Origin: Fontibacter flavus
Lineage (GTDB): Bacteria > Bacteroidota > Bacteroidia > Cytophagales > Cyclobacteriaceae
Length of the DNA: 64,000 bases
Reading direction: 5' to 3'
NCBI RefSeq assembly: GCF_042432905.1
Contig: NZ_JBHLWI010000028.1
Location: 124,001 to 188,000, forward strand
The translations under genes and the position numbers were made by a program. Positions within the stretch are counted from its first letter, which is position 1; the number at the start of each line of letters is the position of its first letter. The notes below the pieces were generated by a model. The model searched no databases. It was not told where the DNA came from and saw nothing but the letters and a program-made list of their open reading frames with translations. Positions 1-9,082 of the stretch are shown piece by piece.

Positions 1-1256
1 GAAAGTTCTTCCATACCCAAGATGGCGATGATGTCCTGAAGTTCTTTGTAACGCTGAAGGATTTCTTTTACCCTTTGTGCACAGTCATAATGTTCTGCAC
101 CCAAGATGTCTGGAGTCAAGATCCTGGAAGTGGAATCCAATGGATCCACCGCTGGATAGATACCCAATTCAGCAATCTTTCTGGAAAGCACGGTAGTCGC
201 ATCCAAGTGGGCGAAAGTCGTCGCAGGAGCAGGGTCAGTCAAGTCATCCGCAGGTACGTAAACAGCCTGTACGGAAGTAATGGAACCATTCTTCGTAGAA
301 GTAATCCTTTCCTGCATGGAACCCATCTCAGTAGCCAATGTAGGCTGGTAACCTACCGCTGATGGCATCCTGCCCAAAAGTGCCGATACTTCGGAACCTG
401 CCTGTGTGAATCGGAAGATGTTATCGATAAAGAATAGGATATCTTTACCAGCGCCATCTCCTTCACCATCCCTGTAGTATTCCGCCAAAGTCAAACCTGT
501 CAAGGCTACCCTAGCACGGGCACCCGGAGGCTCGTTCATCTGACCAAACACGAAAGTAGCTTTGGACTCTTCCAGTTTCTTAAGATCCACTTTGGATAAA
601 TCCCAACCACCTTCAGTTTCCAAGCTATGTAAGAAGTCTTCACCATAAGTTACGATGCCTGATTCGATCATCTCCCTCAAAAGGTCATTACCTTCACGGG
701 TTCTCTCACCTACACCGGCAAATACAGAAAGACCTGAATATGCTTTTGCAATGTTGTTGATCAATTCCTGGATCAATACCGTCTTACCCACACCGGCACC
801 ACCGAAAAGACCGATTTTACCACCTTTTGCATAAGGCTCGATCAAGTCGATTACTTTGATACCTGTGAAAAGCACTTCAGTAGAAGTAGAAAGATCTTCA
901 AACTTAGGAGCTGATCTGTGGATAGGCAATCTCTTGGATGATACCACTTCAGGCAAACCATCGATGGCCTGACCAACCACGTTGAAAAGTCTACCCTTGA
1001 TAGCTTCACCGGTAGGTACAGAAATAGGAGCGCCATTGTCTATAGCTTCCTGACCTCTTACCAAACCTTCAGTAGCATCCATCGCAATGGTCCTTACTCT
1101 ATCCTCACCTAGGTGCTGCTGTACTTCAAGGACTACTTTCTGACCGTCTTCTTTGGTGACTGTCAAAGCATCCAATATGTTAGGCAATTTTCCTCCCTCG
1201 AAGGAGACGTCCACCACCGGACCAATTACCTGGGTTATCTTACCAATATTTGCCAT
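1..1256 (-). CDS. atpD: F1F0 ATP synthase subunit beta (3' end outside window)
   Basis: Catalytic beta subunit of the F1 sector, which makes ATP at the cytoplasmic face of the inner membrane. The reverse strand from the ATG at 1256 reads MANIGKITQVIGPVVDV, typical of the family. A Walker A P-loop (GGAGVGKT) lies near residue 155, followed by the conserved GERTREGNDL segment and the ALTGLTLAEYYRD and RFTQAGSEVSALLGRMPSAVG regions. About 418 residues are present; the family is about 500, so the C-terminus lies beyond base 1. A good Bacteroidetes promoter lies 50-80 bp upstream. The gene is divergent from the heme uptake operon. Identification is essentially certain. Confidence 0.98.
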   Translation of the reverse strand, partial: MANIGKITQVIGPVVDVSFEGGKLPNILDALTVTKEDGQKVVLEVQQHLGEDRVRTIAMDATEGLVRGQEAIDNGAPISVPTGEAIKGRLFNVVGQAIDGLPEVVSSKRLPIHRSAPKFEDLSTSTEVLFTGIKVIDLIEPYAKGGKIGLFGGAGVGKTVLIQELINNIAKAYSGLSVFAGVGERTREGNDLLREMIESGIVTYGEDFLHSLETEGGWDLSKVDLKKLEESKATFVFGQMNEPPGARARVALTGLTLAEYYRDGEGDGAGKDILFFIDNIFRFTQAGSEVSALLGRMPSAVGYQPTLATEMGSMQERITSTKNGSITSVQAVYVPADDLTDPAPATTFAHLDATTVLSRKIAELGIYPAVDPLDSTSRILTPDILGAEHYDCAQRVKEILQRYKELQDIIAILGMEEL

Positions 1257-1304
1257 TTGTATTTAGTATTGTAAAAAGGATTAACACTTTTTAGATATCG
1301 GACG

Positions 1305-1334
1305 CAAAATTAATTATTAAAGCTGAATACCAAA
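1305..1334 (-). promoter_or_regulatory. Bacteroidetes-type promoter for atpD
   Basis: On the minus strand a -33 TTTG (1331-1334) and a perfect -7 TAATTTTG (1305-1312, consensus TAnnTTTG) are separated by 18 bp, about 50 bp upstream of the atpD start. This matches the primary sigma consensus known for Bacteroidetes. The rest of the 393-bp gap between atpD and hmuT (1257-1649) shows only AT-rich sequence apart from the hmuT promoter region. Confidence 0.6.
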
Positions 1335-1590
1335 GGATGTTTGGAAATTTAATCCTAATAATCTGTTGATTTTTATATCTCTAACCTACCTGCCTTAATT
1401 TTTAATAAAATATTCCCTTTTATAGAATGACCTAGTTACGCTTTTGTAAACATTTCTATCATCTGGAATGGGATGATTTTTTGCATGAGTAAGATGGCTT
1501 TGGCCTTTATAGACAATCTCTATCAATAGGTCCCGCCTTATAAGAGTTTGATGGATAGGTGTAAACGATAGAAATTTTCAATCATAATTT

Positions 1591-1622
1591 ATTTGGATTT
1601 AATCTAAATACAATGATATTTG
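1591..1622 (+). promoter_or_regulatory. hmu operon promoter overlapped by DtxR-like palindrome
   Basis: TTTG at 1592-1595 and GATATTTG at 1615-1622 (one mismatch to TAnnTTTG) are separated by 19 bp, as expected for a Bacteroidetes promoter. A 19-bp palindrome at 1591-1609 (TTGGATT-T-AATCTAA core, one mismatched pair) overlaps the -33 element. This is the position expected of a repressor operator. The half-site resembles DtxR/IdeR/MntR-family boxes, so iron control is inferred. Confidence 0.5.
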
Positions 1623-1635
1623 TCAGGTTATTTAA

Positions 1636-1648
1636 AATTAGTCTAATT
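1636..1648 (+). promoter_or_regulatory. Second palindrome (AATTAG-T-CTAATT) just before hmuT start
   Basis: A perfect 13-bp inverted repeat, 6+1+6, ends one base before the hmuT start codon. The core TTAGTCTAA has the same TTAG/CTAA arms as the palindrome at 1591-1609 and the one at 5477-5491. It could be a second operator, or a translational block because it sits in the ribosome-binding region. Confidence 0.4.
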
Positions 1649-1649
1649 A

Positions 1650-2519
1650 ATGATAAGAATTATTTCCTACATCATCATCACCGCATTACTGGCTTTTTCA
1701 TGTGGTAAAAATGAATCTGAATCAGAAACTGTCCAAGATATGACTAAGATCATCACTGCCGGAGGTACTGTTTCAGAGATTGTGGCAGCCCTGGGTTTCC
1801 AAGAACAGATTATCGCTACGGATATTACTTCCACCTATCCTGCCGAACTTCAAAAGCTTCCATCTATCGGTTACCGAAACCAAATCAAAGCAGAAGGTAT
1901 CCTGGCTCTTGGTCCAGATTTGGTTTTGGCTGAGGAAGGTTATCTTACTCCAGATGTGGTGCAGCAGTTGGAATCCACGGGTGTCATGCTGCATTTTTTT
2001 AAAAAACCTCAACAGATTTCTGAAACTTATCAACTGATTACTGAGCTCGGCAAATTTCTGGAGGTTGAAGAAAGAGCATCTGAAATAACTGCCGGCCTTC
2101 AAGCAGATGAGACAGCATTGAAGGCCTATCTTGAAGAATATGAACTTGAGGAAAAGCCCAAAGTGGCTTTTGTCATGGCCAGAGGTTTGGAGACGGTTTT
2201 TCTGGCAGGGGAAGAAACTTTTGCAGCGTCTGTGATAGAAATGGCTGGAGGAGATTTTGCGGGAAAGGGTTTTAAAGATTTCATCCCATTGACGCCTGAA
2301 GCGATAGTTTCCATCAATCCTGATTACCTCATCTTTTTTGAATCAGGTCTTGCTACCATCGGTGGAAATGACGGTGTAGCACAAATCAGAGGTATCGATC
2401 AGACCACAGCTTTCCAAAAACAACAAGTTTTGGCATTTGATGGACATTACCTTTCCGCTTTTGGACCAAGAGTAGCCACAGCAGCCTTGGATTTGGCAAA
2501 AGCCATAAGAAATAAATGA
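1650..2519 (+). CDS. hmuT: Heme ABC transporter, substrate-binding lipoprotein
   Basis: Captures heme in the periplasm and hands it to the HmuUV permease. The 289-aa product has a lipoprotein signal peptide ending FSCGKNES (Cys about residue 18), then a PeriBP_2/BtuF-like fold. HmuT-like stretches are TAGGTVSEIVAALG, DITSTYPAELQKLPSIGY, EGILALGPDLVLAEE and, near the end, SAFGPRVATAALDLAKAI. The stop overlaps the permease start in an ATGA junction, showing translational coupling. An acidic run after the lipid Cys (ESESE) might act as a surface-export signal (inference). The substrate is deduced from HmuT-like sequence and from neighbouring hmuS, receptor and hmuY genes. Confidence 0.9.
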   Translation: MIRIISYIIITALLAFSCGKNESESETVQDMTKIITAGGTVSEIVAALGFQEQIIATDITSTYPAELQKLPSIGYRNQIKAEGILALGPDLVLAEEGYLTPDVVQQLESTGVMLHFFKKPQQISETYQLITELGKFLEVEERASEITAGLQADETALKAYLEEYELEEKPKVAFVMARGLETVFLAGEETFAASVIEMAGGDFAGKGFKDFIPLTPEAIVSINPDYLIFFESGLATIGGNDGVAQIRGIDQTTAFQKQQVLAFDGHYLSAFGPRVATAALDLAKAIRNK

Positions 2520-3574
2520 TATCTCAGCTGACCATATCGAACAAAGTGGCTCATCAAAGACTGGTACTTGGGACCATGACATTAATGCTCTTGGCACTCG
2601 GTGTGATTTCAATGAGTTTTGGCGCATTCCCTATTTCTTTGTCCAAAGTAATGCAGGTGTTTTTTGGAGACTGGATAGGGGGAGAAAGTGTCAGTTTGCA
2701 GGAAAAAAACGTGCTGCTTCAGATTCGTTTGCCACGATTACTAATGGCCATGCTGGTAGGTGGAGCATTGGGCATTGCTGGAGCTGCTCTTCAGGGGCTA
2801 TTCAGAAATCCTCTGGTTGAACCTGGCCTGATCGGCGTCAGCAGTGGCAGTGCATTATTTGCTGTTATCTATATCGTGTTTGGATCTTCCTTAACTTTTT
2901 TGACTTCTTTAGGCAAATTTGGTTTGGTAGGCTTTGCCTTTATCGGTGGCTTGCTGAATACTTTTTTAGTCTATCGCTTGTCCAGTAAAGCAGGTAAGAC
3001 GGATATTTCTTTGCTGATTCTTGCTGGAGTGGCATTGAATGCTTTGGCAGGGGCATTGATAGGCTTATCTATTTTTTATGCGGACGATGCTGCCCTAAGA
3101 AACTTCACCTTCTGGAGCTTGGGAGATGTGGGAGGCGCCAATTGGGAAAAGGTAATGCTCATGCTGGGATTTTCATTTTTACCCGTAGGGCTGATTATCG
3201 GTCAGCACCGTGCATTAAATGCACTCGCCATCGGAGAAAATGAGGCCTTTCATGTGGGCGTAGATGTGCAGCGCACCAAACTTTTCATTTTGATTGGCAG
3301 TGCTTTAGTGGTGGGTACCGCTGTGGCCTTGACTGGCACCATTGGCTTTGTTGGGCTCGTAGTCCCTCATTTATTAAGAATATTATTTGGAGCAGATCAT
3401 CGCCTGGTCATTCCAGGATCCTTTTTGACAGGCGCTATCCTCTTGACCTTGGCAGATTTATTGGCCAGAACTATGGTGGCACCGGCTGAGATGCCCATAG
3501 GAATCATTACAGCCATATTGGGGGCGCCGTTCTTTATATGGTTATTGATCAATGTAAAACAAATCAGAACGTAG
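2516..3574 (+). CDS. hmuU: Heme ABC transporter, FecCD-family permease
   Basis: Inner-membrane channel subunit of the heme importer. The 352 aa match the usual FecCD/BtuC length (about 330-350). Hydrophobic segments run throughout and the family motifs are present: RLPRLLMAMLVGGALGIAGA, LQGLFRNPLVEPGLIGVSSG, and GTIGFVGLVVPHLLR, which includes the coupling-helix region. It overlaps hmuT by 4 bp, and hmuV begins 1 bp after its stop, so the three are one translational unit. Confidence 0.93.
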   Translation: MISQLTISNKVAHQRLVLGTMTLMLLALGVISMSFGAFPISLSKVMQVFFGDWIGGESVSLQEKNVLLQIRLPRLLMAMLVGGALGIAGAALQGLFRNPLVEPGLIGVSSGSALFAVIYIVFGSSLTFLTSLGKFGLVGFAFIGGLLNTFLVYRLSSKAGKTDISLLILAGVALNALAGALIGLSIFYADDAALRNFTFWSLGDVGGANWEKVMLMLGFSFLPVGLIIGQHRALNALAIGENEAFHVGVDVQRTKLFILIGSALVVGTAVALTGTIGFVGLVVPHLLRILFGADHRLVIPGSFLTGAILLTLADLLARTMVAPAEMPIGIITAILGAPFFIWLLINVKQIRT

Positions 3575-3575
3575 T

Positions 3576-4376
3576 ATGCTGGAAGCAAATAACATTCAAT
3601 ACCTCGTTCAGGGCAGAGCTATTGTCAATAAAGTGTCCCTGCAGTTAAATCCAGGCCAGCTTACAGCTGTCATTGGACCCAATGGGGCAGGGAAGTCCAG
3701 CCTTTTAAAATTATTGGCCGGAGATTATAAGCTGCATTCAGGAGTAATAAAATACAATGACAGGGTCATACAAAATTACCGACCAAAGGATCTGGCTCAA
3801 GTCAGGGCGGTGATGCCCCAACACAGTCAACTTACTTTTCCTTTTAAAGTCAAAGAAGTCGTGGAATTGGGGCTATTATCCCTAGGACTGAAGCAGGGCG
3901 AACAATTGGTCAGAGAAGTCATGATGGAAACCCAGACTTGGGGATTCAAGGACAGGCTTTATGGAGCGCTATCCGGAGGTGAAAAGCAAAGGGTACAGTT
4001 GGCAAGAGTCCTGGTGCAGATTTGGGCAGAATCTGATCAACCTAAATACCTTTTGTTGGATGAGCCTACCTCCAGTATGGATATCGCCCATCAGCATCAG
4101 GTACTTCATATTGCGTCAAAACTTAAAAACAAGGGGATTGCTGTTTTGGCTGTCCTGCATGATCTCAATATGGCTGCGGCCTACGCAGATCAGGTCATTC
4201 TTCTGAAAGAAGGAAAAGTTTACCAGCAAGGGAGCGTAGCCGAAGTTATGGCTTCCAAGCATCTAGAGTACGTATTTGAACATCCGATTATGGTAAGAGA
4301 TGGATTTGAAGGGATGCCCCATTTGATCCAGCCTCTACCTGTTCATCATCAAACCCATTCATTCAAAATCGCATAA
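3576..4376 (+). CDS. hmuV: Heme ABC transporter, ATP-binding protein
   Basis: Cytoplasmic ATPase of the heme importer, 266 aa as in HmuV. Walker A GPNGAGKSS lies at residues 34-42, the Q-loop glutamine is in VMPQHSQ near 82, the ABC signature LSGGEKQR at 132-139, Walker B YLLLDEP at about 158-164, and the switch histidine in VLHDLNMAAAYADQ. The MPQHSQLTFPFKVKEVV stretch is typical of the HmuV/FecE group. It sits between hmuU and hmuS with almost no spacing. Confidence 0.94.
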   Translation: MLEANNIQYLVQGRAIVNKVSLQLNPGQLTAVIGPNGAGKSSLLKLLAGDYKLHSGVIKYNDRVIQNYRPKDLAQVRAVMPQHSQLTFPFKVKEVVELGLLSLGLKQGEQLVREVMMETQTWGFKDRLYGALSGGEKQRVQLARVLVQIWAESDQPKYLLLDEPTSSMDIAHQHQVLHIASKLKNKGIAVLAVLHDLNMAAAYADQVILLKEGKVYQQGSVAEVMASKHLEYVFEHPIMVRDGFEGMPHLIQPLPVHHQTHSFKIA

Positions 4377-4379
4377 ACT

Positions 4380-5426
4380 ATGGAAACTACATTACAAAAA
4401 TTCACCACTGAAACATTGAAGCAGGCATGGGATGCCCTTAAAAACGAGCAGCCTCAATTGAGGATTAGAGATGCAGCCGCCAAACTGGGTGTCTCTGAAA
4501 TGGAGCTTTTGGCTACTTCCATCGGAGACTCCACTATCCGGCTTGAAGGAAACTGGGCCGAGTTCCTAGTCGCCTGTAAAAAGCTCGGTAAGGTGATGTC
4601 TTTGACAAGAAATGACGGTTGTGTATTAGAGCATAAAGGCAATTTCCAGAAAATCGAGATTCAGGGAGAAACCCCTTACCATGTAGGTACGGTAATAGGC
4701 CCTATCGAACAGCGGGTCTTTTTCAGTGCATGGAAGTATGGCTTTGCAGTGATCAATGAGACAGCAAGAGGTACCATGCGAAGTTTTCAATTTTTTGACA
4801 AATCAGGTGAAGCGATCATGAAGATTTACCTGCAGGAAAAAAGCAACGTGGAAGTTTTTGATGAACTGGTAAATCAATACAAAGCTGCTGACCAAAACGA
4901 GGAACTTTATACCGAAGGCTTTGCGACTCCTGATTATGCCAAGGAAATTGATATCGAAGCCTTTACCCAGGATTGGGAAAAAATGAAGGATACCCATGAG
5001 TTTTTTGGTATGCTTAGAAAATATAAGGTACATCGCTTAGATGCCGTAAAATGGATCAATGACAAATGGGCCTATGAAGTAGACAGACTTTCTGCAAGGA
5101 AAATTTTGGAGGTAGCCTCTGCTGAAAAGATGCCCATCATGATTTTTGCAGGCAATAAGGGCAATATTCAGATCCATCAGGGAAAAGTGCGCACGATCCG
5201 TCAAATGGGCTCTTGGTTGAATGTCCTGGATCCGGATTTCAATATGCACCTCAACGAAGACTTGATCGATTCGGCTTTCGTGGTACATAAGCAGACCGAG
5301 GATGGTCTGGTGTCCTCTTTGGAACTTTTTGACCAGAAAGGAGAGATGATCGCCCAGTTCTTTGGCTTGAGAAAACCTGGAATTCCTCAGTTGGAGGCCT
5401 GGAAAAAACTGATAGATAGTCTCTAA
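4380..5426 (+). CDS. hmuS: HemS/ChuS-family heme utilisation protein
   Basis: Cytoplasmic protein that receives imported heme, and in several species degrades or traffics it. The 348 aa have the duplicated ChuX/HutX-like layout of the family: the first half includes EQRVFFSAWKYGFAVINE and SFQFFDKSGEA, the second half GNIQIHQGKVRTIRQMGSWLNVLDPDFNMHLN (given only as landmarks) and SLELFDQKGEMIAQFFG. It starts 3 bp after hmuV. Whether it is a heme oxygenase or only a carrier cannot be told from sequence. Confidence 0.9.
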   Translation: METTLQKFTTETLKQAWDALKNEQPQLRIRDAAAKLGVSEMELLATSIGDSTIRLEGNWAEFLVACKKLGKVMSLTRNDGCVLEHKGNFQKIEIQGETPYHVGTVIGPIEQRVFFSAWKYGFAVINETARGTMRSFQFFDKSGEAIMKIYLQEKSNVEVFDELVNQYKAADQNEELYTEGFATPDYAKEIDIEAFTQDWEKMKDTHEFFGMLRKYKVHRLDAVKWINDKWAYEVDRLSARKILEVASAEKMPIMIFAGNKGNIQIHQGKVRTIRQMGSWLNVLDPDFNMHLNEDLIDSAFVVHKQTEDGLVSSLELFDQKGEMIAQFFGLRKPGIPQLEAWKKLIDSL

Positions 5427-5435
5427 TGCATAAAA

Positions 5436-5456
5436 GGCCGGGGAAATCTCCCGGCC
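5436..5456. other. GC-rich hairpin between hmuS and the TonB receptor
   Basis: GGCCGGG (5436-5442) pairs with CCCGGCC (5450-5456) around a 7-nt loop, flanked by A-runs on the + strand. A + strand terminator would need a T-run after the stem, and it has none. The minus strand has only TTTT. It may be an mRNA stability or processing element separating the ABC genes from the receptor. Confidence 0.5.
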
Positions 5457-5472
5457 AAAAAAATTTAACCTT

Positions 5473-7776
5473 ATGATTAGATTTAATCTAAATAAAATAT
5501 TTATCCTCTTTTTTCTGCTCATTGTTCCCAAGGCTTTTGCATTTGAACTAGATATGGGGAAGCAAATCTTGGATCCTTCAGGTAAACCTATCCCTCATGC
5601 ATTGATTAAACTTGATGATGAAAAGGTCCTTGAGGTGGATGAATTGGGGAAAGTGGAGATTCAAAGGCCCTCTGAAACTATTATAATTTTTGCCATGGGC
5701 TATGTGACCCGTCAAATGACCTGGGAGGAATGGATTCGGGAGGAAGATATTATTTTAAAAGAAAAAGCTGGAAATCTTCAAACGGTAGTAGTTTCTGCTA
5801 CCCGTACAGAACGCAGTGTGGAGCAATTGCCAATGCCTGTAACTGTGCTCGACTCCGAAAGTATCCAAGAAACAGGCGGCATTAGGTTATCTGAGATTTT
5901 GCGTGAACAGACCGGTTTGCAGATTGCTTCGAATCACGGTTCCGGTTTGCAAATGCAAGGCTTGGATTCCGATTACATACTTATTTTACTGGACGGGGAG
6001 CCACTGATTGGGCGTACTGCCGGGACCTTTGACTTGGACAGAATTTCTGTTTCGAATATAGAAAGGATAGAAATTCTCCGAGGTCCTTCCAGTGCCATTT
6101 ATGGTAGTGAGGCCATGGGCGGTGTAGTGAATATCATTACCAAATCAAATGTAGATAAAACTGATCTGGATATTGGTGTTAGGCACCGATCCTTCAATTC
6201 CTGGAATCCCTTTTTCCAATTTGGAATGGGAAAAGAAAAATGGAATACTCAGGTGTTTTTTGATCATTTCAGTACAGATGGATTCGATTTAACGCCTGAG
6301 ACTCTTGGGCAGACGCAAAATCCTTATCGGGCCTCTACAGCTCAGGTAAAGGTTTCAGGAGAATTTTCAGAAAAAATTAACCTTAGTGTTTTTAGCAGAG
6401 GTTACAAAGAGATATCGGAAGGAGTCCTTCAAACGAAAGGGACTTCAGGTGCTGAAACACTTGATTTGGGCAATGAAAGAAGGGATTTTAATTTGAACCC
6501 TACCTTGAGATTCAAACCCAATTCGGATTGGACTTTTACCCTGAGGGGAATGAGCTCTTGGTTTTCTACCCTTTCGGACACACGATTCAGAGACAGCGGG
6601 GAAAATTTTGATTTTCAGGATTTCAATCAATTCTATCACAGGACTGAACTGCAAACGGACTTTCAGCTAAACGCCCAAAATCTGATTACATTGGGATTGG
6701 GGCAGTTGATAGAAACTGTGGAAGCTTCTCGTTATGAGGACAAAAACCGTTTTGAAGCAGGCTACTTTTTCTTCCAGCATCTTTGGGACCCCATGCCAAA
6801 GTTCAATGTGGTCACTGGTCTGCGGGCAGATTTTCACAGTCAATTCGGGAATAGAATCAGTCCGAAAGTATCAGGGCAATATCAAATTTCTGATAAATTA
6901 AGTTGGCAGGCCTCTTTCGGTGCTGGGTTCAAGACCCCTGATTTCAGACAACTTCTTTTGAATTTTAACAACGCTGCCTCCGGTTATTATGTCTTTGGAG
7001 CCAATTTGGCTGAGGAGGGCATTTCAAGATTGCAGCAGCAAGGTTTGGTTGCCCGTGTTCTGATCGAGCCTGAAACATTGGGAGATCTGAACGCGGAAAC
7101 TTCTTGGGCAATTAATACAGGTTTTAGGTGGAAGCCAAGTGCCAAAAGCCTGATACAGGTAAATGGATTCCGCAACCATATCGATAATTTAATCGAAACT
7201 GCTCCAATAGCCCAATTGGTTACGGGACAGAATGCCTTTTCTTATTTTAATATCCGTAGCGTTATCACTCAAGGTGTAGAAGTGGATGCACAGATTAACC
7301 TACTTCCTAATCTCAGTTTGAGCGCTGGCTATGCTTTTTTGGATACAAGAGATTTGGAGGTTCTTGACCGAATTGACAATGGGGAAGTATTTAAACGAAA
7401 TGCCCAAAACCAAACCCGACGTGTTACCCGCGCAGATTATGGAGGGCTCTTTAACCGTAGTCGCCATAGCGGGAACTTCAAAATCAATTATCATGAAAAT
7501 TTTACTGGAATAGATCTGTCATTCAGGACCATATACAGGGGAAAGTTTGGATTCTCTGACCTGAATGGCAATCTCATCCTTGACAGTGAAAATGAATATG
7601 CAGAAGGTTGGTTCAGTCTCAATCTTACAGCTTCCAAGACGCTTAATAATGGATTATTCTTCGAAATGGGTGGCACCAATCTCCTCAATACAGCCACTCC
7701 AGCGCAACCAAACAACCCAGGAAGGGTGCTCTTCTTGGGGCTAAAAGTGCCATTACTAAATCTGATAAACCAATAA
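5473..7776 (+). CDS. hmuR: TonB-dependent outer-membrane heme receptor
   Basis: Gated beta-barrel that brings heme across the outer membrane using TonB energy. The 767 aa comprise a signal peptide (MIRFNLNKIFILFFLL, cleavage near residue 23), a short CarboxypepD-like domain (about 28-85: ILDPSGKPIPHALIKLDDE), the plug (about 105-218: VVVSATRTERSVEQLPMPV and IERIEILRGPSSAIYG, then GGVVNIITK), and the barrel ending LLNLINQ. The heme substrate is inferred from the operon. A perfect palindrome overlaps its first seven codons, so the start region may also be an operator. hmuY follows after 10 bp. Confidence 0.9.
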   Translation: MIRFNLNKIFILFFLLIVPKAFAFELDMGKQILDPSGKPIPHALIKLDDEKVLEVDELGKVEIQRPSETIIIFAMGYVTRQMTWEEWIREEDIILKEKAGNLQTVVVSATRTERSVEQLPMPVTVLDSESIQETGGIRLSEILREQTGLQIASNHGSGLQMQGLDSDYILILLDGEPLIGRTAGTFDLDRISVSNIERIEILRGPSSAIYGSEAMGGVVNIITKSNVDKTDLDIGVRHRSFNSWNPFFQFGMGKEKWNTQVFFDHFSTDGFDLTPETLGQTQNPYRASTAQVKVSGEFSEKINLSVFSRGYKEISEGVLQTKGTSGAETLDLGNERRDFNLNPTLRFKPNSDWTFTLRGMSSWFSTLSDTRFRDSGENFDFQDFNQFYHRTELQTDFQLNAQNLITLGLGQLIETVEASRYEDKNRFEAGYFFFQHLWDPMPKFNVVTGLRADFHSQFGNRISPKVSGQYQISDKLSWQASFGAGFKTPDFRQLLLNFNNAASGYYVFGANLAEEGISRLQQQGLVARVLIEPETLGDLNAETSWAINTGFRWKPSAKSLIQVNGFRNHIDNLIETAPIAQLVTGQNAFSYFNIRSVITQGVEVDAQINLLPNLSLSAGYAFLDTRDLEVLDRIDNGEVFKRNAQNQTRRVTRADYGGLFNRSRHSGNFKINYHENFTGIDLSFRTIYRGKFGFSDLNGNLILDSENEYAEGWFSLNLTASKTLNNGLFFEMGGTNLLNTATPAQPNNPGRVLFLGLKVPLLNLINQ
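5477..5491 (+). promoter_or_regulatory. Perfect 15-bp palindrome TTAGATT-T-AATCTAA over receptor start
   Basis: The perfect 7+1+7 inverted repeat begins 4 bases into the receptor coding sequence. Its AATCTAA arm is identical to the right arm of the operator-like palindrome in the hmuT promoter. It probably binds the same regulator or acts as a local promoter operator. Confidence 0.45.
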
Positions 7777-7786
7777 TTAATTTAAC

Positions 7787-8395
7787 ATGAAAACTATTCA
7801 AAAATTAATCTGTACTGCAGGAATACTTTCATTCTTGTTTTCCTGTGACAATAGTGGAGACCTAACTCCAATAGCCCCGCTTGAGGTAACCTTGGTAGAG
7901 GACCTGGCTGCGCCTAATGATGTGATTGACCGTACTACCGGTCAGGTAACCGAACAAAGACCATTTCAATTTTTTAGTCTTGAACAAAATGCACCCGTCA
8001 CAGAAAATGAAGATTGGGATATGGCATTTAAAGGCACTACAATCCGTGTAAATAGCACAAAAAATGTCAGTGCGGCAATCGTCTCAGGGATTTTCGAGGA
8101 AATAAATGAGGTGCCTGCATCTGCTTCATTTGCAACAGATACCGAATCTAGCTTTGCTATTCCTACTGGCGGCGGAAACGGTTGGTACAACTATAACCCT
8201 GCCACCTTTACAGTTACTCCGATTCCAGGAAGGGTGATTTTGGTAAAGACCACTGAAGGGAACTATGTCAAATTGGAAATTTTAAGTTATTACAAAGGAA
8301 ATCCTCCTGTGGAACAAATTAACCCTATGACCACTCCAAGTGCCCATTACACATTCCGGTACATCTTACAATCAAATGGAAGTACTAGATTCTGA
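7787..8395 (+). CDS. hmuY: HmuY-family heme-binding lipoprotein
   Basis: Surface or periplasm-exposed lipoprotein that in Porphyromonas takes heme from host hemoproteins and passes it to HmuR. The 202 aa begin with a lipoprotein signal (LSFLFSCDNSG). The PF14064-like core shows QFFSLEQNAPVTENEDWDMAF, GGGNGWYNY, and RVILVKTTEGNYVKLEILSYYKG. It lies 10 bp after the receptor and closes the operon before a strong terminator. The histidine heme ligands of the P. gingivalis protein are not obviously present; NPATFTVTP stands near where one would be expected, so the ligands may differ. Confidence 0.88.
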   Translation: MKTIQKLICTAGILSFLFSCDNSGDLTPIAPLEVTLVEDLAAPNDVIDRTTGQVTEQRPFQFFSLEQNAPVTENEDWDMAFKGTTIRVNSTKNVSAAIVSGIFEEINEVPASASFATDTESSFAIPTGGGNGWYNYNPATFTVTPIPGRVILVKTTEGNYVKLEILSYYKGNPPVEQINPMTTPSAHYTFRYILQSNGSTRF

Positions 8396-8420
8396 ATTTG
8401 TAGACCTAGATTAAACAGGA

Positions 8421-8450
8421 AAAGAGCATTCCGACTTCGGTGCTCTTTTT
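8421..8450. terminator. Bidirectional terminator between hmuY and the NlpC/P60 gene
   Basis: AAAGAGCA (8421-8428) pairs with TGCTCTTT (8441-8448), with an inner CCGA/TCGG stem. It is followed by TTTTT on + and TTTT on the minus strand, between two convergent genes. Confidence 0.85.
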
Positions 8451-8509
8451 CATTTTTTTCAGGTGTTAAATGGGTTTGCAAGTGATCAAGTGATGTTTCA
8501 ATAACAACT

Positions 8510-9004
8510 TCATAGTACCCTTTTGCCAAAAAGAAATGCTTTTTTCCAGTAACTATTGCCCAAATTATCTTCCGTGACCCCTAATGAGGTAGAGGAATGT
8601 ATGAAAAACACGCCTTTGTTGGAAACTTCTGTCACTATGCCGGAGTGGGTTACTTGCTTTTTTCTTCTGCCTGTCGCGAAAAATACCAGGTCACCTTTTT
8701 GAAGTTTTCCTCCGGATACACTTTTTCCTACTTTACTTTGAGACTCGGAGGTTCTGGGCATATTGATGCCCACACTGCCATAAGCATGGAAGATCAGCGC
8801 TGAACAATCTATCCCCGCCCTTGTGGTGCCTCCATATCGATAGGGAGTACCTCTGTAGGAACGGGCTGTGCTGATTACTTTTTCGATATCCTTATTTCTG
8901 GCCTTTTTACTGGATGAACAAGAGCTTAAAAAACCCGTGAACAAAATGAGAAAAATGAATAAAATGAAAGTTTTTGCGTAATTTTCCTTGAAAAAGGGAC
9001 TCAT
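8510..9004 (-). CDS. NlpC/P60-family cell-wall hydrolase lipoprotein
   Basis: Probable D,L-endopeptidase acting on peptidoglycan stem peptides, Spr/MepS-like. The 164 aa have an N-terminal hydrophobic segment ending GFLSSCSSSKK (lipoprotein). The NlpC/P60 domain covers about 45-160, with the catalytic Cys in GIDCSALIFHAYG, the catalytic His in THSGIV and a third polar residue in FFIHSS. It stands alone, convergent with hmuY and divergent from the TPR gene. Confidence 0.9.
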   Translation of the reverse strand: MSPFFKENYAKTFILFIFLILFTGFLSSCSSSKKARNKDIEKVISTARSYRGTPYRYGGTTRAGIDCSALIFHAYGSVGINMPRTSESQSKVGKSVSGGKLQKGDLVFFATGRRKKQVTHSGIVTEVSNKGVFFIHSSTSLGVTEDNLGNSYWKKAFLFGKRVL

Positions 9005-9082
9005 AAATACTTAAAATTTAATTAAATTCAATAGCGAAAAGGATTGGCCTTTTTTGTTTCAACGTCTTAATATCTTAAAATT

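Noticed and set aside
5436..5456. Terminator ending the hmuTUVS transcript
   Set aside because: The stem is followed by A, not T, on the + strand, so intrinsic termination is not supported.
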